Of a DNA stretch of 40,498 bases, positions 25,646 through 33,515 are shown one piece after another (within the stretch, counting starts at the first letter, position 1; every line of letters starts with the position of its first letter). The stretch lies in NCBI GenBank assembly GCA_021777995.1, contig JAJYCW010000022.1, positions 1 to 40,498 on the forward strand, given 5' to 3'. A program made the translations under genes and the position numbers. The stretch is from a bacterium (GTDB lineage Bacteria; Armatimonadota; Chthonomonadetes; Chthonomonadales; Chthonomonadaceae). The notes beneath the pieces were generated by a model. The model saw only the letters and a list, made by a program, of their open reading frames with translations, was not told where the DNA came from and did no database searches.

Positions 25646-26548
25646 GTGGAAATCCGTCAGATTGCCGTAGCCAACATCGCCCCAGATCAGGACCAGCCGC
25701 GACGGCAGCACAGTGAAGAGAGCCTACAGGGCCTTGCCGACAGCATAAAGCAGCACGGTTTGCTGCACCCTATTACCGTATCTCCTGGCCATGCACAAGG
25801 TACTTTTATTGTCGTTACAGGCGAACGCCGCTGGCGAGCAGCCGGGATGGCAGGCCTAGATACTATTCCCTGTATTTATACCGATGTACCGCGTGATGAG
25901 AGGCTCACCGTTCAGCTCATTGAAAACCTTCAGCGCGAAGACCTTCTGCCGCTTGAGAAAGCCCGGGCAATCAGCCATGTTAAATCAGCACTCAATCTGA
26001 CCAACCGTGAGATCGCTCGACGCCTGGGAATTTCGGATCGCACGGTGGGTTATCTTCTCGACCTGCTAGATTTGCCCGTTGATATCGGCGAGGCCGTAGT
26101 CTCAAGCCCAAATCGACCGGCATCGGGACAACTTACGGAAAAACACGCACGATTTCTGAAAATGCTTCAAGATGAACCAGATCTTCAAACCGCCGTGGCA
26201 GATAGAATTCGTGAGGACAAACTAAGCAGTGAGTCGGCAGGCAAACTGGTCAAAGCTCTCAAAAAGCGGCCTGAGCAATCTGAGGAGATACTGCATACTG
26301 CTGCAGACCACCTTTCCAAGTTCTTTCAAGATAGTAACGTGGCGCTCGACGAGATTGATGACACGCCATTCGAAGTGCCGATGCCTCATGCAGCCCGATT
26401 AATACTCCAGTTTCTTCCACAGTTATCTGGGCTGGCAATAGACAGCATGCCGGTTGCGGAAGTTAATCACGTTGCAGATGCCCTCAACTCGCTTCGTATG
26501 GCCGCAGACAGTCTGCTCCAACAGTGCAAAATCAGGACGGGAGGCTAA
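25646..26548 (+). CDS. ParB/Spo0J-family CTPase DNA-binding protein
   Basis: 300 aa from a GTG at 25646. The N-terminal ParB domain shows DQDQPRRQHSEESLQGLADS, LLHPITVSP and the CTP-binding box TGERRWRAA, then TVQLIENLQREDLLPLEKA. The helix-turn-helix region is LTNREIARRLGISDRTVGYLLDLL. The C-terminal third (~200-300) is divergent. ParB proteins bind parS sites and slide as CTP-dependent clamps during chromosome segregation. No parA, gidB or parS-like site (TGTTTCACGTGAAACA) is seen nearby, so this is an orphan: either a secondary ParB-like regulator (Noc-like) or a ParB separated from its ParA. It is followed after 5 bp by yajQ. Confidence 0.9.
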   Translation: MEIRQIAVANIAPDQDQPRRQHSEESLQGLADSIKQHGLLHPITVSPGHAQGTFIVVTGERRWRAAGMAGLDTIPCIYTDVPRDERLTVQLIENLQREDLLPLEKARAISHVKSALNLTNREIARRLGISDRTVGYLLDLLDLPVDIGEAVVSSPNRPASGQLTEKHARFLKMLQDEPDLQTAVADRIREDKLSSESAGKLVKALKKRPEQSEEILHTAADHLSKFFQDSNVALDEIDDTPFEVPMPHAARLILQFLPQLSGLAIDSMPVAEVNHVADALNSLRMAADSLLQQCKIRTGG

Positions 26549-26553
26549 ATCAG

Positions 26554-27048
26554 TTGGCAACAGAGTATTCGTTTGATGTTGTATCCAAGGTCGACCTTAC
26601 AGAAGTTAAAAACGCGGTGGACCAAACTGAAAAGGAAATATCAACGCGGTTCGACTTTCGTGGCACCATAAGTGAGATAAAGATTGATGACGGAAACCTC
26701 AAGCTAACGTCTGACGACGAGTTTAAGCTTGAACAGCTTATCGAGATCCTCAGAACGCGCCTTGCCAAGCGGGGTGTATCGTTGAAAGCGCTTGAATATG
26801 GCAAAATTGAGCAGGGCTCCAAAGGCTCCGTACGACAGACAATCACGTTAAAGCAGGGCATTCCCACGGAGGAAGCGAAAAAGGTCACACGAGACATTCG
26901 GGCAAGCGGATTAAAGGTAACGGCTCAAATTCAGAATGAGCAAATTAGAATTACAGGTAAGGACAAGGACGCGCTTCAGGCCGTTCAAAAGCTGATACGC
27001 GATATGGACGACCTGCCATTTGACGTGGAGTTCACGAACTATCGGTAG
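26554..27048 (+). CDS. yajQ: YajQ-family nucleotide-binding protein
   Basis: 164 aa from a TTG at 26554, preceded by GGGAGG; this gives the family's normal length (~163) and N-terminus (ATEYSFDVVSKVDLTEVKNA). An in-frame ATG at 26524 lies inside parB and is less likely. Family blocks: AVDQTEKEISTRFDFRGT, LEYGKIEQGSKGSVRQ, LKQGIPTEEAKKV, and the C-terminal MDDLPFDVEFTNYR. YajQ proteins are small two-domain cytosolic proteins; in Xanthomonas a member binds cyclic di-GMP and works with a transcription factor. Whether that holds here is unknown, though the HD-GYP gene in the window shows that cyclic di-GMP signalling exists. Confidence 0.93.
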   Translation: MATEYSFDVVSKVDLTEVKNAVDQTEKEISTRFDFRGTISEIKIDDGNLKLTSDDEFKLEQLIEILRTRLAKRGVSLKALEYGKIEQGSKGSVRQTITLKQGIPTEEAKKVTRDIRASGLKVTAQIQNEQIRITGKDKDALQAVQKLIRDMDDLPFDVEFTNYR

Positions 27049-27075
27049 CGTGGAAGATCAGTAGGAGGAAAAAAA

Positions 27076-27112
27076 GAGGCGGCCGGGAAAAGGAGAGAAA
27101 CCCGGTCGCCTC
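27076..27112 (-). terminator. Strong GC hairpin with an A-tract on its 5' side, upstream of polA
   Basis: GAGGCGGCCGGG (27076-27087) pairs with CCCGGTCGCCTC (27101-27112), 12 bp with one G-U, around a purine-only 13-nt loop. The seven or so A before the stem would read as a U-tract after the stem on the minus strand. On the plus strand no U-tract follows. So as an intrinsic terminator it would work on minus-strand transcripts, although no minus-strand gene is nearby; for yajQ it may be a mere 3' stabilising hairpin. Confidence 0.5.
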
Positions 27113-27266
27113 AAGGAAGGAAGGTGAACTCGAATACTTATAGTATCGGAGATGCTACGTAAGTTCTGTAGACCTATTACTGCACTATTACCAGATTTCC
27201 CCTGTTAATCACGCTGGTTTTTATACCTCACGAATATTTGCCTCCTAGTAAAGGTGGTCACGCTAT

Positions 27267-29972
27267 ATGACGGTACAACCCAAGGCACCCCGGCTTATTC
27301 TAATCGATGCGTACAGCCTGCTCTTTAGGGCCTTCTTTGGATCACAAGATTTTTCCACCAGCGATAACCGTCCCACGGGCGCCCTTTACGGCTTTACCAA
27401 CATGCTCATTTCGGTGCTCACGAACGAGGCACCGCAATCAATCGTGGTGTGCTGGGACGCACATAGCCCATCGCTCCGCAAACAGGAGTTTGACGCCTAT
27501 AAAGCCCACAGACCGGATGTCGACGACCGCCTAATACAGCAAATGCCCATTGCGCGTGAGATTGTTAGTGCGATGGGTATTCAAGCCGCTGAACTAGACG
27601 GTTACGAAGCGGATGACCTTGTTGGAACACTAGCAGTTCGTGCCGCACGCGATGGGTATGAGGTCTTCATCTACACCGGAGACTCGGATCAGCTGCAGCT
27701 CGTTGGACCGGGCATCACGGTTAAAATGACCCAGCGTGGTGTTACGGAAGTGAAAGAATATGATACCGAGGCAGTCGTTCACCGCTACGGCATTCCTCCC
27801 GTCCGATTGCCAGATTACAAAGCACTTACAGGTGATAAATCGGACAATATACCCGGAGTACCGGGTGTTGGCGACAAAACAGCAACTGCACTTCTTCAGA
27901 AGTTCACCAGTCTTGAGGAGCTAATCGCCCGGTCGGATGAAATTACACCACCCAGAATACGTGGGCTTATTGAAACCAATGCAGAACTGGCCAAGTTCTC
28001 TAAAAAGCTAGCAACGATCATGTGCGATGCCCCATTGCAGCTTGAAATCACGCCGTATGCACCCTCCAACACGCACCGTGAGACTCTCACGGCACTGTTT
28101 AACAACCTGGAATTTAAGTCTTTTGCGACCCGGCTCTCGAAGATTGGTCTCGAACCAGCTGACAATCCTGCGGCCGCCCTGGAGATAACGTTCACCACTG
28201 TCCAGTCCAATGCTGAACTCGACAGCCTGCTTAACCAGCTTCAAACTGCAAGCTGTGTAGCAGTTGACGTGCTAGTACAGCCGGACAAACCGGCACGATC
28301 CGCTGCCATCACAGGAATAGCCCTGTCGTCGCAACGGGGTCAGGCATGGTTCATACCTATCGCAGGTTCTCACGGCGCCAATAGCCTGTTTGGTAATAAC
28401 GACACGGCGGTTGGCTATGCGGCTAACATTGAACAGTGCCTGCCACTGTTTAGCCTATCACCCCCAAAACTGGTGGCCCACAATGTAAAACAGCTTCTGC
28501 ACGGTTTGCACGCGAGCGGCGTGAATTATACTGCGAACTACAGGTTCGACACACTCTTGGCAGCATTTCTCCTCGATTCTGGCGGCCGCAATGGTTATCC
28601 AGTACGCGACCTCGCTGAAACCCTTCTGCACATCAACCTGCCTCAAAAACCCCACGCCGGTACACCAGAAGAGGCGATGACTAACGCTGCACTTATATTT
28701 CTGCTGCACCCCGCCATGGAAACCACTCTTACTGACCTTGAGATGCTGGATGTAATGCAGCGTGTGGATCTTCCTCTACCACCTGTTTTAGCGTCAATTG
28801 AGCAGACCGGCATACTACTGGACATGCCTTATATGTCGACGCTTTCTACCCGCATGGCAGAGGACATTAAGCGTCTTGAGGCGCAGGTGTTCGCGTGCGC
28901 TGGGATGGAATTCAACATTGGCTCTCCCAAACAGCTCCAGGAGGTACTCTTCGATAAGATGCAGCTTCCATCGGGCAAGAAGACCAAGATGGGGTACTCC
29001 ACGGGCGCAGATATTCTAGAGCAACTTGCACCTCGGTATGAGATTGCGCAGCACATCATTGATTACAGGGAAGTGACCAAGCTGAAGTCCACCTATGCCG
29101 ATGCGCTCGCGCGTCTTGCCGATCCACTCAATCAACGCGTTTACACCACACTAAACCAGACAGTTGCAAGGACTGGCCGGTTAAGCTCTACCGATCCCAA
29201 TTTACAGAATATACCGATTAGAAGTGAGGTTGGCCGCGAGATACGACGGGCATTTGTTGCCCCCAAAGGCCGAGTGCTACTTTCATGCGACTATTCACAG
29301 GTGGAGCTAAGGGTTCTTGCACACGTAACTGGTGATCCCACCCTCACACAGGCATTTTTGAACGGAGAGGATGTCCATACTGCGACTGCCTCGCTTGTGT
29401 TTGGAGTAGAAGCGACCGAAGTTACCAGAGATATGCGCCGTCAGGCGAAAACCATAAACTTCGCCGTTATCTACGGGCAGAGCGCTTTTTCGCTGGCAAA
29501 TACTCTTGGCGTTGAAAACAGTGTTGCCGCAGGCTGGATTGAGGATTACTTTCGCAGGTTGCCAGGAGTACACGCCTGGATTGCACAAACCAAGGAGAGC
29601 GCCAAAGCTCTGGGGTACGTTAAGACATTGCTCGGGCGCCGCCGTTATATCACAGACATTAATAGTAGCGCTTTTGCTTTGCGACAGGCTGCCGAACGAG
29701 CAGCGGTCAACATGCCCATTCAGGGCGCAGCAGCCGACATAATGAAGTTGGCAATGATCGACGTATACTTGTGGCTCAAAACCGAGGAGGCACGAGGATG
29801 TACGCTGTTGTTACAAGTCCATGATGAACTACTGTTTGAGGTGGATGAGGGTCGTGAGCACGATTTGGGAACAAAAATCGCCATGCTGATGCAGAATGCG
29901 TTCCCTATGACTGTACCGCTTTCCGCTGAAACTAAGGTTGGACGTAACTGGGCCGACATGACACCTCTTTAA
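27267..29972 (+). CDS. polA: DNA polymerase I
   Basis: 901 aa. Residues ~1-290 are the 5'-3' exonuclease: LILIDAYSLLFRAFFG, GALYGFTNML, FDAYKAHR, LDGYEADDLVGTLA, YTGDSDQLQL and the helix-hairpin-helix GDKSDNIPGVPGVGDKTA. Residues ~310-490 correspond to the 3'-5' exonuclease fold but lack its acidic residues (VAVDVLVQ in place of DxE; AHNVKQLLHGL without the exo II Asp), so proofreading is probably lost. Residues ~500-901 are the polymerase: TGRLSSTDPNLQNIPIR, motif A LLSCDYSQVELRVLAH, motif B RRQAKTINFAVIYGQS (Ala where Gly is usual) and motif C LLQVHDELLFEV. It fills gaps in repair and removes RNA primers. The stop overlaps that of the convergent histidine kinase gene. Confidence 0.97.
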   Translation: MTVQPKAPRLILIDAYSLLFRAFFGSQDFSTSDNRPTGALYGFTNMLISVLTNEAPQSIVVCWDAHSPSLRKQEFDAYKAHRPDVDDRLIQQMPIAREIVSAMGIQAAELDGYEADDLVGTLAVRAARDGYEVFIYTGDSDQLQLVGPGITVKMTQRGVTEVKEYDTEAVVHRYGIPPVRLPDYKALTGDKSDNIPGVPGVGDKTATALLQKFTSLEELIARSDEITPPRIRGLIETNAELAKFSKKLATIMCDAPLQLEITPYAPSNTHRETLTALFNNLEFKSFATRLSKIGLEPADNPAAALEITFTTVQSNAELDSLLNQLQTASCVAVDVLVQPDKPARSAAITGIALSSQRGQAWFIPIAGSHGANSLFGNNDTAVGYAANIEQCLPLFSLSPPKLVAHNVKQLLHGLHASGVNYTANYRFDTLLAAFLLDSGGRNGYPVRDLAETLLHINLPQKPHAGTPEEAMTNAALIFLLHPAMETTLTDLEMLDVMQRVDLPLPPVLASIEQTGILLDMPYMSTLSTRMAEDIKRLEAQVFACAGMEFNIGSPKQLQEVLFDKMQLPSGKKTKMGYSTGADILEQLAPRYEIAQHIIDYREVTKLKSTYADALARLADPLNQRVYTTLNQTVARTGRLSSTDPNLQNIPIRSEVGREIRRAFVAPKGRVLLSCDYSQVELRVLAHVTGDPTLTQAFLNGEDVHTATASLVFGVEATEVTRDMRRQAKTINFAVIYGQSAFSLANTLGVENSVAAGWIEDYFRRLPGVHAWIAQTKESAKALGYVKTLLGRRRYITDINSSAFALRQAAERAAVNMPIQGAAADIMKLAMIDVYLWLKTEEARGCTLLLQVHDELLFEVDEGREHDLGTKIAMLMQNAFPMTVPLSAETKVGRNWADMTPL

Positions 29973-32900
29973 CGATCGGTAAGTTGACTGTTAACCGTGC
30001 GCAGCAGTGAGCTCAAGCTGAATGGCTTCCTGAGCAAAACTGCGCCGTCGGGCAGTGGTGCCCCTTCCCCTACAATCTCTGGAGCATAACCGGACATATA
30101 AATAACGGTAAGGTTGGGGCGCCGTTCGGAAACGCGTTCCGCAAGTTCAATCCCGGTCATAGCGGGCATCACGATGTCGGTGAGCAGAAGGTCAAATTCG
30201 TGCTCAGGCTCGTTGAGTAATTGAAGCGCCTCAAGCCCATCCGTGGCCTCTAACACAGTAAACCCACTGCGACGCAGCGTCTGCACAACGATGCGCCGTA
30301 CCGTAACCTCGTCCTCCACTACAAGAATTCGCTGGGAGCGCACTGCGTTCGGCTCATAGGGCTCTACAGGTGCTACTTTAGTAAGCGGTTCATCAGGTGT
30401 GTTTTCTAACATCGGAAGGTACACATTCACTATCGTTCCCTCACCTTGCTTACTATCAATGTTAATCTCTCCATCCCATTGCTTGGCAATGCCGTAACAT
30501 ATCGAAAGACCTAGACCGGTCCCTTTTCCTAATGGCTTAGTCGTAAAAAACGGCTCAAAAACTCGCGTGTGAACCGTTTCGTCCATCCCAGAACCAGAAT
30601 CCTTGACGGAGATACGTACCCACGCATCGGACTGCGGCCGAACACTTTGAACCAAGGCAGGTACATCGGTTCCGGGCTGCATGGAGGTTTCAATCGTCAG
30701 ACTGCCACCTCCCGGCATTGCATCTCGCGCGTTGGTAGCCAGATTCGTAACCAGTTGCTCAATCTGCTGTGCAGGTACGTTGGTAACACACGGCGTTGAA
30801 CATAGATTGAGAGTGAGAACCACTTGATCGCCTAGAAGTGGGGCAAGAATGACAGTAAGGTCCTTAATTACATTGTTGACGTCGCATGGTTCTGGGTCGA
30901 CCGACTGCCTCCGGGCGAAGGCTAGCAGTTGCCGGACGAGATCTGCGGCTCGTTCCGCAGCGTGGTTGATCGCCTGCAATGGACCAATTTCGTCCGGATC
31001 AATATAATCCGCAGTAAGCAGAGTTTCTGTATAACCGAGGATCACGGAGAGCAGGTTGTTGAAATCATGGGCGATTCCACCGGCTAGCCGACCAACCGAC
31101 TCCAGCTTTTGCGACCTCACCAACTCGCGCTCAAGCCGCTTTATTTCGCTTATATTCACTGCGTAAAGTACAGTTACCGACGGCTCGGCTGCCAGCTTTG
31201 TTCCCCCTGCGAGCACGGGGACAGTTTCACCCGTTGAGGTTACAAATACCTGCTGAAACGGAGCACAATAACCATAAAGCTCCAACTCGGTGTGGAGGCG
31301 ATTGTACGCTTCCTCGCTTCCGGGCGCCAACACCTGCGAACAGTGCAGCCCGCGGTCGCGCAGTTCCTCACTGCGGCGATCAACCATGCTCAGGAACGCA
31401 TCATTTGCCTCGATCAAGTAGCCGTCATCACTGCAAAAGCAGACACCAATGATACCCGCGGAGTAGAGGGAACGAAAGCGGGCCTCACTCGCAGCAAGCA
31501 CGTCCTGTGCCCGTCGCATGGCTGTTACATCACGCACAGTTAGTGTACCCAGTATGAAATTACCATCATTGTCTCGAAGTGAAAAGCCGTTGTACAAGGC
31601 ATAAATCGGCTCGAGCCTGCCATGTGGCTCTACAATCAATTCGTACCCTGCGAAGGTTTCTCCTCGAAAAACCCGCATACTCGGAAGATCCTCCGGTGAT
31701 AACTGCTCACCGTCTAATCCTCTTGCTGTAAAGTGGCGCCTCAACTCCTTTATATGCGACAAGCGGAAGTCGATCGGCAGGTTAAACAGATGCTTAAATG
31801 CATCGTTCAGTAGGATGACATTTCCCTGTCCATCGAAGATGACGAGTCCCTCGTTCATGCTCTGCAATATCGAACGCAGCATCGACCGTTCAGCATCTAG
31901 CGACGCAAGTAACCTCTGGCGTTCGTTTTCCATCTGAACCCGCACAGTAAGGTCTTCCTGGATCGCCACATATCCCACCACTTCGCCTGTACGGTCGCGA
32001 CTGGGTATATACGTATACCGAACGTGTTTGGGGCCAATAGGTTCCTGAAACGGCAGAACCGTTTCGTAAGTCCTCACTTCACCTTCTAGAGCCTTCCTGC
32101 GCTCTTGTGCAACCTTGTCCATGACTGCCTGCCCCACCAGGTCCACAAGTGGGCGCCCTACCATCTCTCCAGGAGCTATCTTCATGATTCGCGCATAACA
32201 GTCATTATAAAATTCAAGAATAAGCTGCCTGTTAAGATAACAAATTCCTAGCGGAGCGTGATTTAGGATCTCTTCCAGATAGCGATTCTGGCTAACAAGA
32301 TCCTGCTCCGCTACGCGGCGTTCGATCACTGAACCTAGTGTGGAAGCAACGCTCTGCATAAAGCGGACTTCCTTCTCGAGAAACTGGTGGGGGTCACTAG
32401 AGTGGGCCGTTAATGCACCCCAAACCACACCGCTTACAAAAATCGGTACGCTAATCGCACTGCGAATTGCATAATCCGACAATCCTGGATGGAGCCGTAG
32501 ATGGTCTAGTTCAGAGACATTGTTAACCACCACGGGTTCTAGGGTACGTATGGCCAGCCCACTAAGAGTGTCGTCATCCACGTAGTAGGTACCAACTTGC
32601 TGCAAATCGATGCCAGCGACCACCTTTAGCGCATTGCTGCTCTTATCCCAACGTACTACCTTTGTGCAGGCCATAAAAACTAGTTTACTAATCCGCCGAC
32701 ACACCTCGAGAAACAATTCGTCCTCAGGTATCCTCTGCTGAGCCAGTTGCGCCACCTCGGCAAGAATAACCAGACTACTGACGTCGCGCGAAACAATCAT
32801 CGCACATGATGGGGATTCGTCGCCGTCGCAAATAACACTCAACCAGCTTTCAGGCTCTATACCCGTCATAAACGGTGTGAAATCTAATCTGACAATAACC

Positions 32901-33127
32901 GCAGCCTTTGTTAAAAGCGATTGTTGAACTGCTCTTCGAAATTCATCCATGCAGCGGTCATCGTCTACAAGGTCCGTAAGCCGTCGACCCACCATATCGC
33001 GCTCACTTGTGCCATGCAGGAACACAGCGTTAGCCCGAATACAAATGCCATCGAGGGTAAAGAAGCTAATGGCATCCGAACTAGTCTGCAGCATATGCTC
33101 CAGCAAACGCGTGTCGTCGGGAAGCAT
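29969..33127 (-). CDS. Hybrid sensor histidine kinase, PAS-GAF-PAS-PAS-PAS-HisKA-HATPase-REC
   Basis: 1052 aa from the ATG at 33127 (GGAG nine bases upstream); an in-frame TTG at 33142 is less likely. Domains by pattern: PAS (~5-115), GAF (~135-275; SAISVPIFVSGVVWGALTAHS), three PAS units (~285-405, ~415-545, ~555-680), HisKA with GGIAHDFNNLLSVILGY (phospho-His near residue 686), HATPase with NLATNARDAMPGGG, DSGSGMD and GKGTGLGLSI, and a C-terminal receiver with VVEDEV and LLLTDIVMPAMTG (phospho-Asp near 983) and the KPF lysine. No membrane segment, so a cytosolic sensor. The attached receiver implies either a phosphorelay or output control by the REC domain; no partner regulator is adjacent. 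Convergent with polA, with stop codons overlapping. Confidence 0.95.
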   Translation of the reverse strand: MLPDDTRLLEHMLQTSSDAISFFTLDGICIRANAVFLHGTSERDMVGRRLTDLVDDDRCMDEFRRAVQQSLLTKAAVIVRLDFTPFMTGIEPESWLSVICDGDESPSCAMIVSRDVSSLVILAEVAQLAQQRIPEDELFLEVCRRISKLVFMACTKVVRWDKSSNALKVVAGIDLQQVGTYYVDDDTLSGLAIRTLEPVVVNNVSELDHLRLHPGLSDYAIRSAISVPIFVSGVVWGALTAHSSDPHQFLEKEVRFMQSVASTLGSVIERRVAEQDLVSQNRYLEEILNHAPLGICYLNRQLILEFYNDCYARIMKIAPGEMVGRPLVDLVGQAVMDKVAQERRKALEGEVRTYETVLPFQEPIGPKHVRYTYIPSRDRTGEVVGYVAIQEDLTVRVQMENERQRLLASLDAERSMLRSILQSMNEGLVIFDGQGNVILLNDAFKHLFNLPIDFRLSHIKELRRHFTARGLDGEQLSPEDLPSMRVFRGETFAGYELIVEPHGRLEPIYALYNGFSLRDNDGNFILGTLTVRDVTAMRRAQDVLAASEARFRSLYSAGIIGVCFCSDDGYLIEANDAFLSMVDRRSEELRDRGLHCSQVLAPGSEEAYNRLHTELELYGYCAPFQQVFVTSTGETVPVLAGGTKLAAEPSVTVLYAVNISEIKRLERELVRSQKLESVGRLAGGIAHDFNNLLSVILGYTETLLTADYIDPDEIGPLQAINHAAERAADLVRQLLAFARRQSVDPEPCDVNNVIKDLTVILAPLLGDQVVLTLNLCSTPCVTNVPAQQIEQLVTNLATNARDAMPGGGSLTIETSMQPGTDVPALVQSVRPQSDAWVRISVKDSGSGMDETVHTRVFEPFFTTKPLGKGTGLGLSICYGIAKQWDGEINIDSKQGEGTIVNVYLPMLENTPDEPLTKVAPVEPYEPNAVRSQRILVVEDEVTVRRIVVQTLRRSGFTVLEATDGLEALQLLNEPEHEFDLLLTDIVMPAMTGIELAERVSERRPNLTVIYMSGYAPEIVGEGAPLPDGAVLLRKPFSLSSLLRTVNSQLTDR

Positions 33128-33155
33128 TAAATTTAACTCCAACTTCCGTGAATGA

Positions 33156-33186
33156 TGGCAAATTGTTGCCAGTGCGACATTGTCGC
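33156..33186. promoter_or_regulatory. Two adjacent palindromes upstream of the hybrid kinase gene
   Basis: TGGCAA-ATTG-TTGCCA (33156-33171) and GCGACA-T-TGTCGC (33174-33186), 2 bp apart and about 30-60 bp before the ATG at 33127. The location fits operators or a leader hairpin near the ribosome-binding site. Confidence 0.45.
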
Positions 33187-33464
33187 GCTACTCAAATCCA
33201 GCCGTAGAAACCGTACACCAACTGTCTTCCCGTCACGTTCGAAGCAGGCCTAATAAACCGAGTCACCTTATACCTTCAGCGTGAGGAACATAATTAACTG
33301 TTAAAGATCACCAAAATCACAAACCGCAGGCACCAGACCGGCCACAACGCAAATCAACACCACGATACCTCATGATTTACGTCAGTAATATTTTAACACC
33401 AATTTGACATTCGACCGTCACGTATTCAAAACTAAGAGTTGACTTGTTCTATTGCCTATGCAAA

Positions 33465-33492
33465 ACGACCCCGGATGTAAGCCCGGGGTCGT
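33465..33492 (-). terminator. Intrinsic terminator of the pilus operon
   Basis: On the minus strand ACGACCCCGG (33492-33483) pairs with CCGGGGTCGT (33474-33465) around an 8-nt loop and is followed by TTTTG. It begins 24 bp after the pilQ stop. Confidence 0.85.
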
Positions 33493-33515
33493 GCCAGCAA
33501 ATAAACAGGATCAAA

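Larger units (their letters stand above)
33128..33515. other. Intergenic region between the pilus operon and the kinase gene
   Basis: 388 bp, both flanking genes on the minus strand. It holds the terminator of the pilus operon (33465-33492) and the palindrome pair at 33156-33186. The AT-rich part at 33290-33460 should hold the kinase promoter; I could not choose one convincingly. Confidence 0.5.

Noticed and set aside
26524-26553. ATG at 26524 as the start of yajQ
   Set aside because: It would overlap parB and add ten residues not found in the family. TTG 26554 has GGGAGG upstream and gives the family's usual N-terminus.
27050-27266. Riboswitch or structured leader before polA
   Set aside because: Only one simple hairpin is present, and I see no conserved core of a known riboswitch class.
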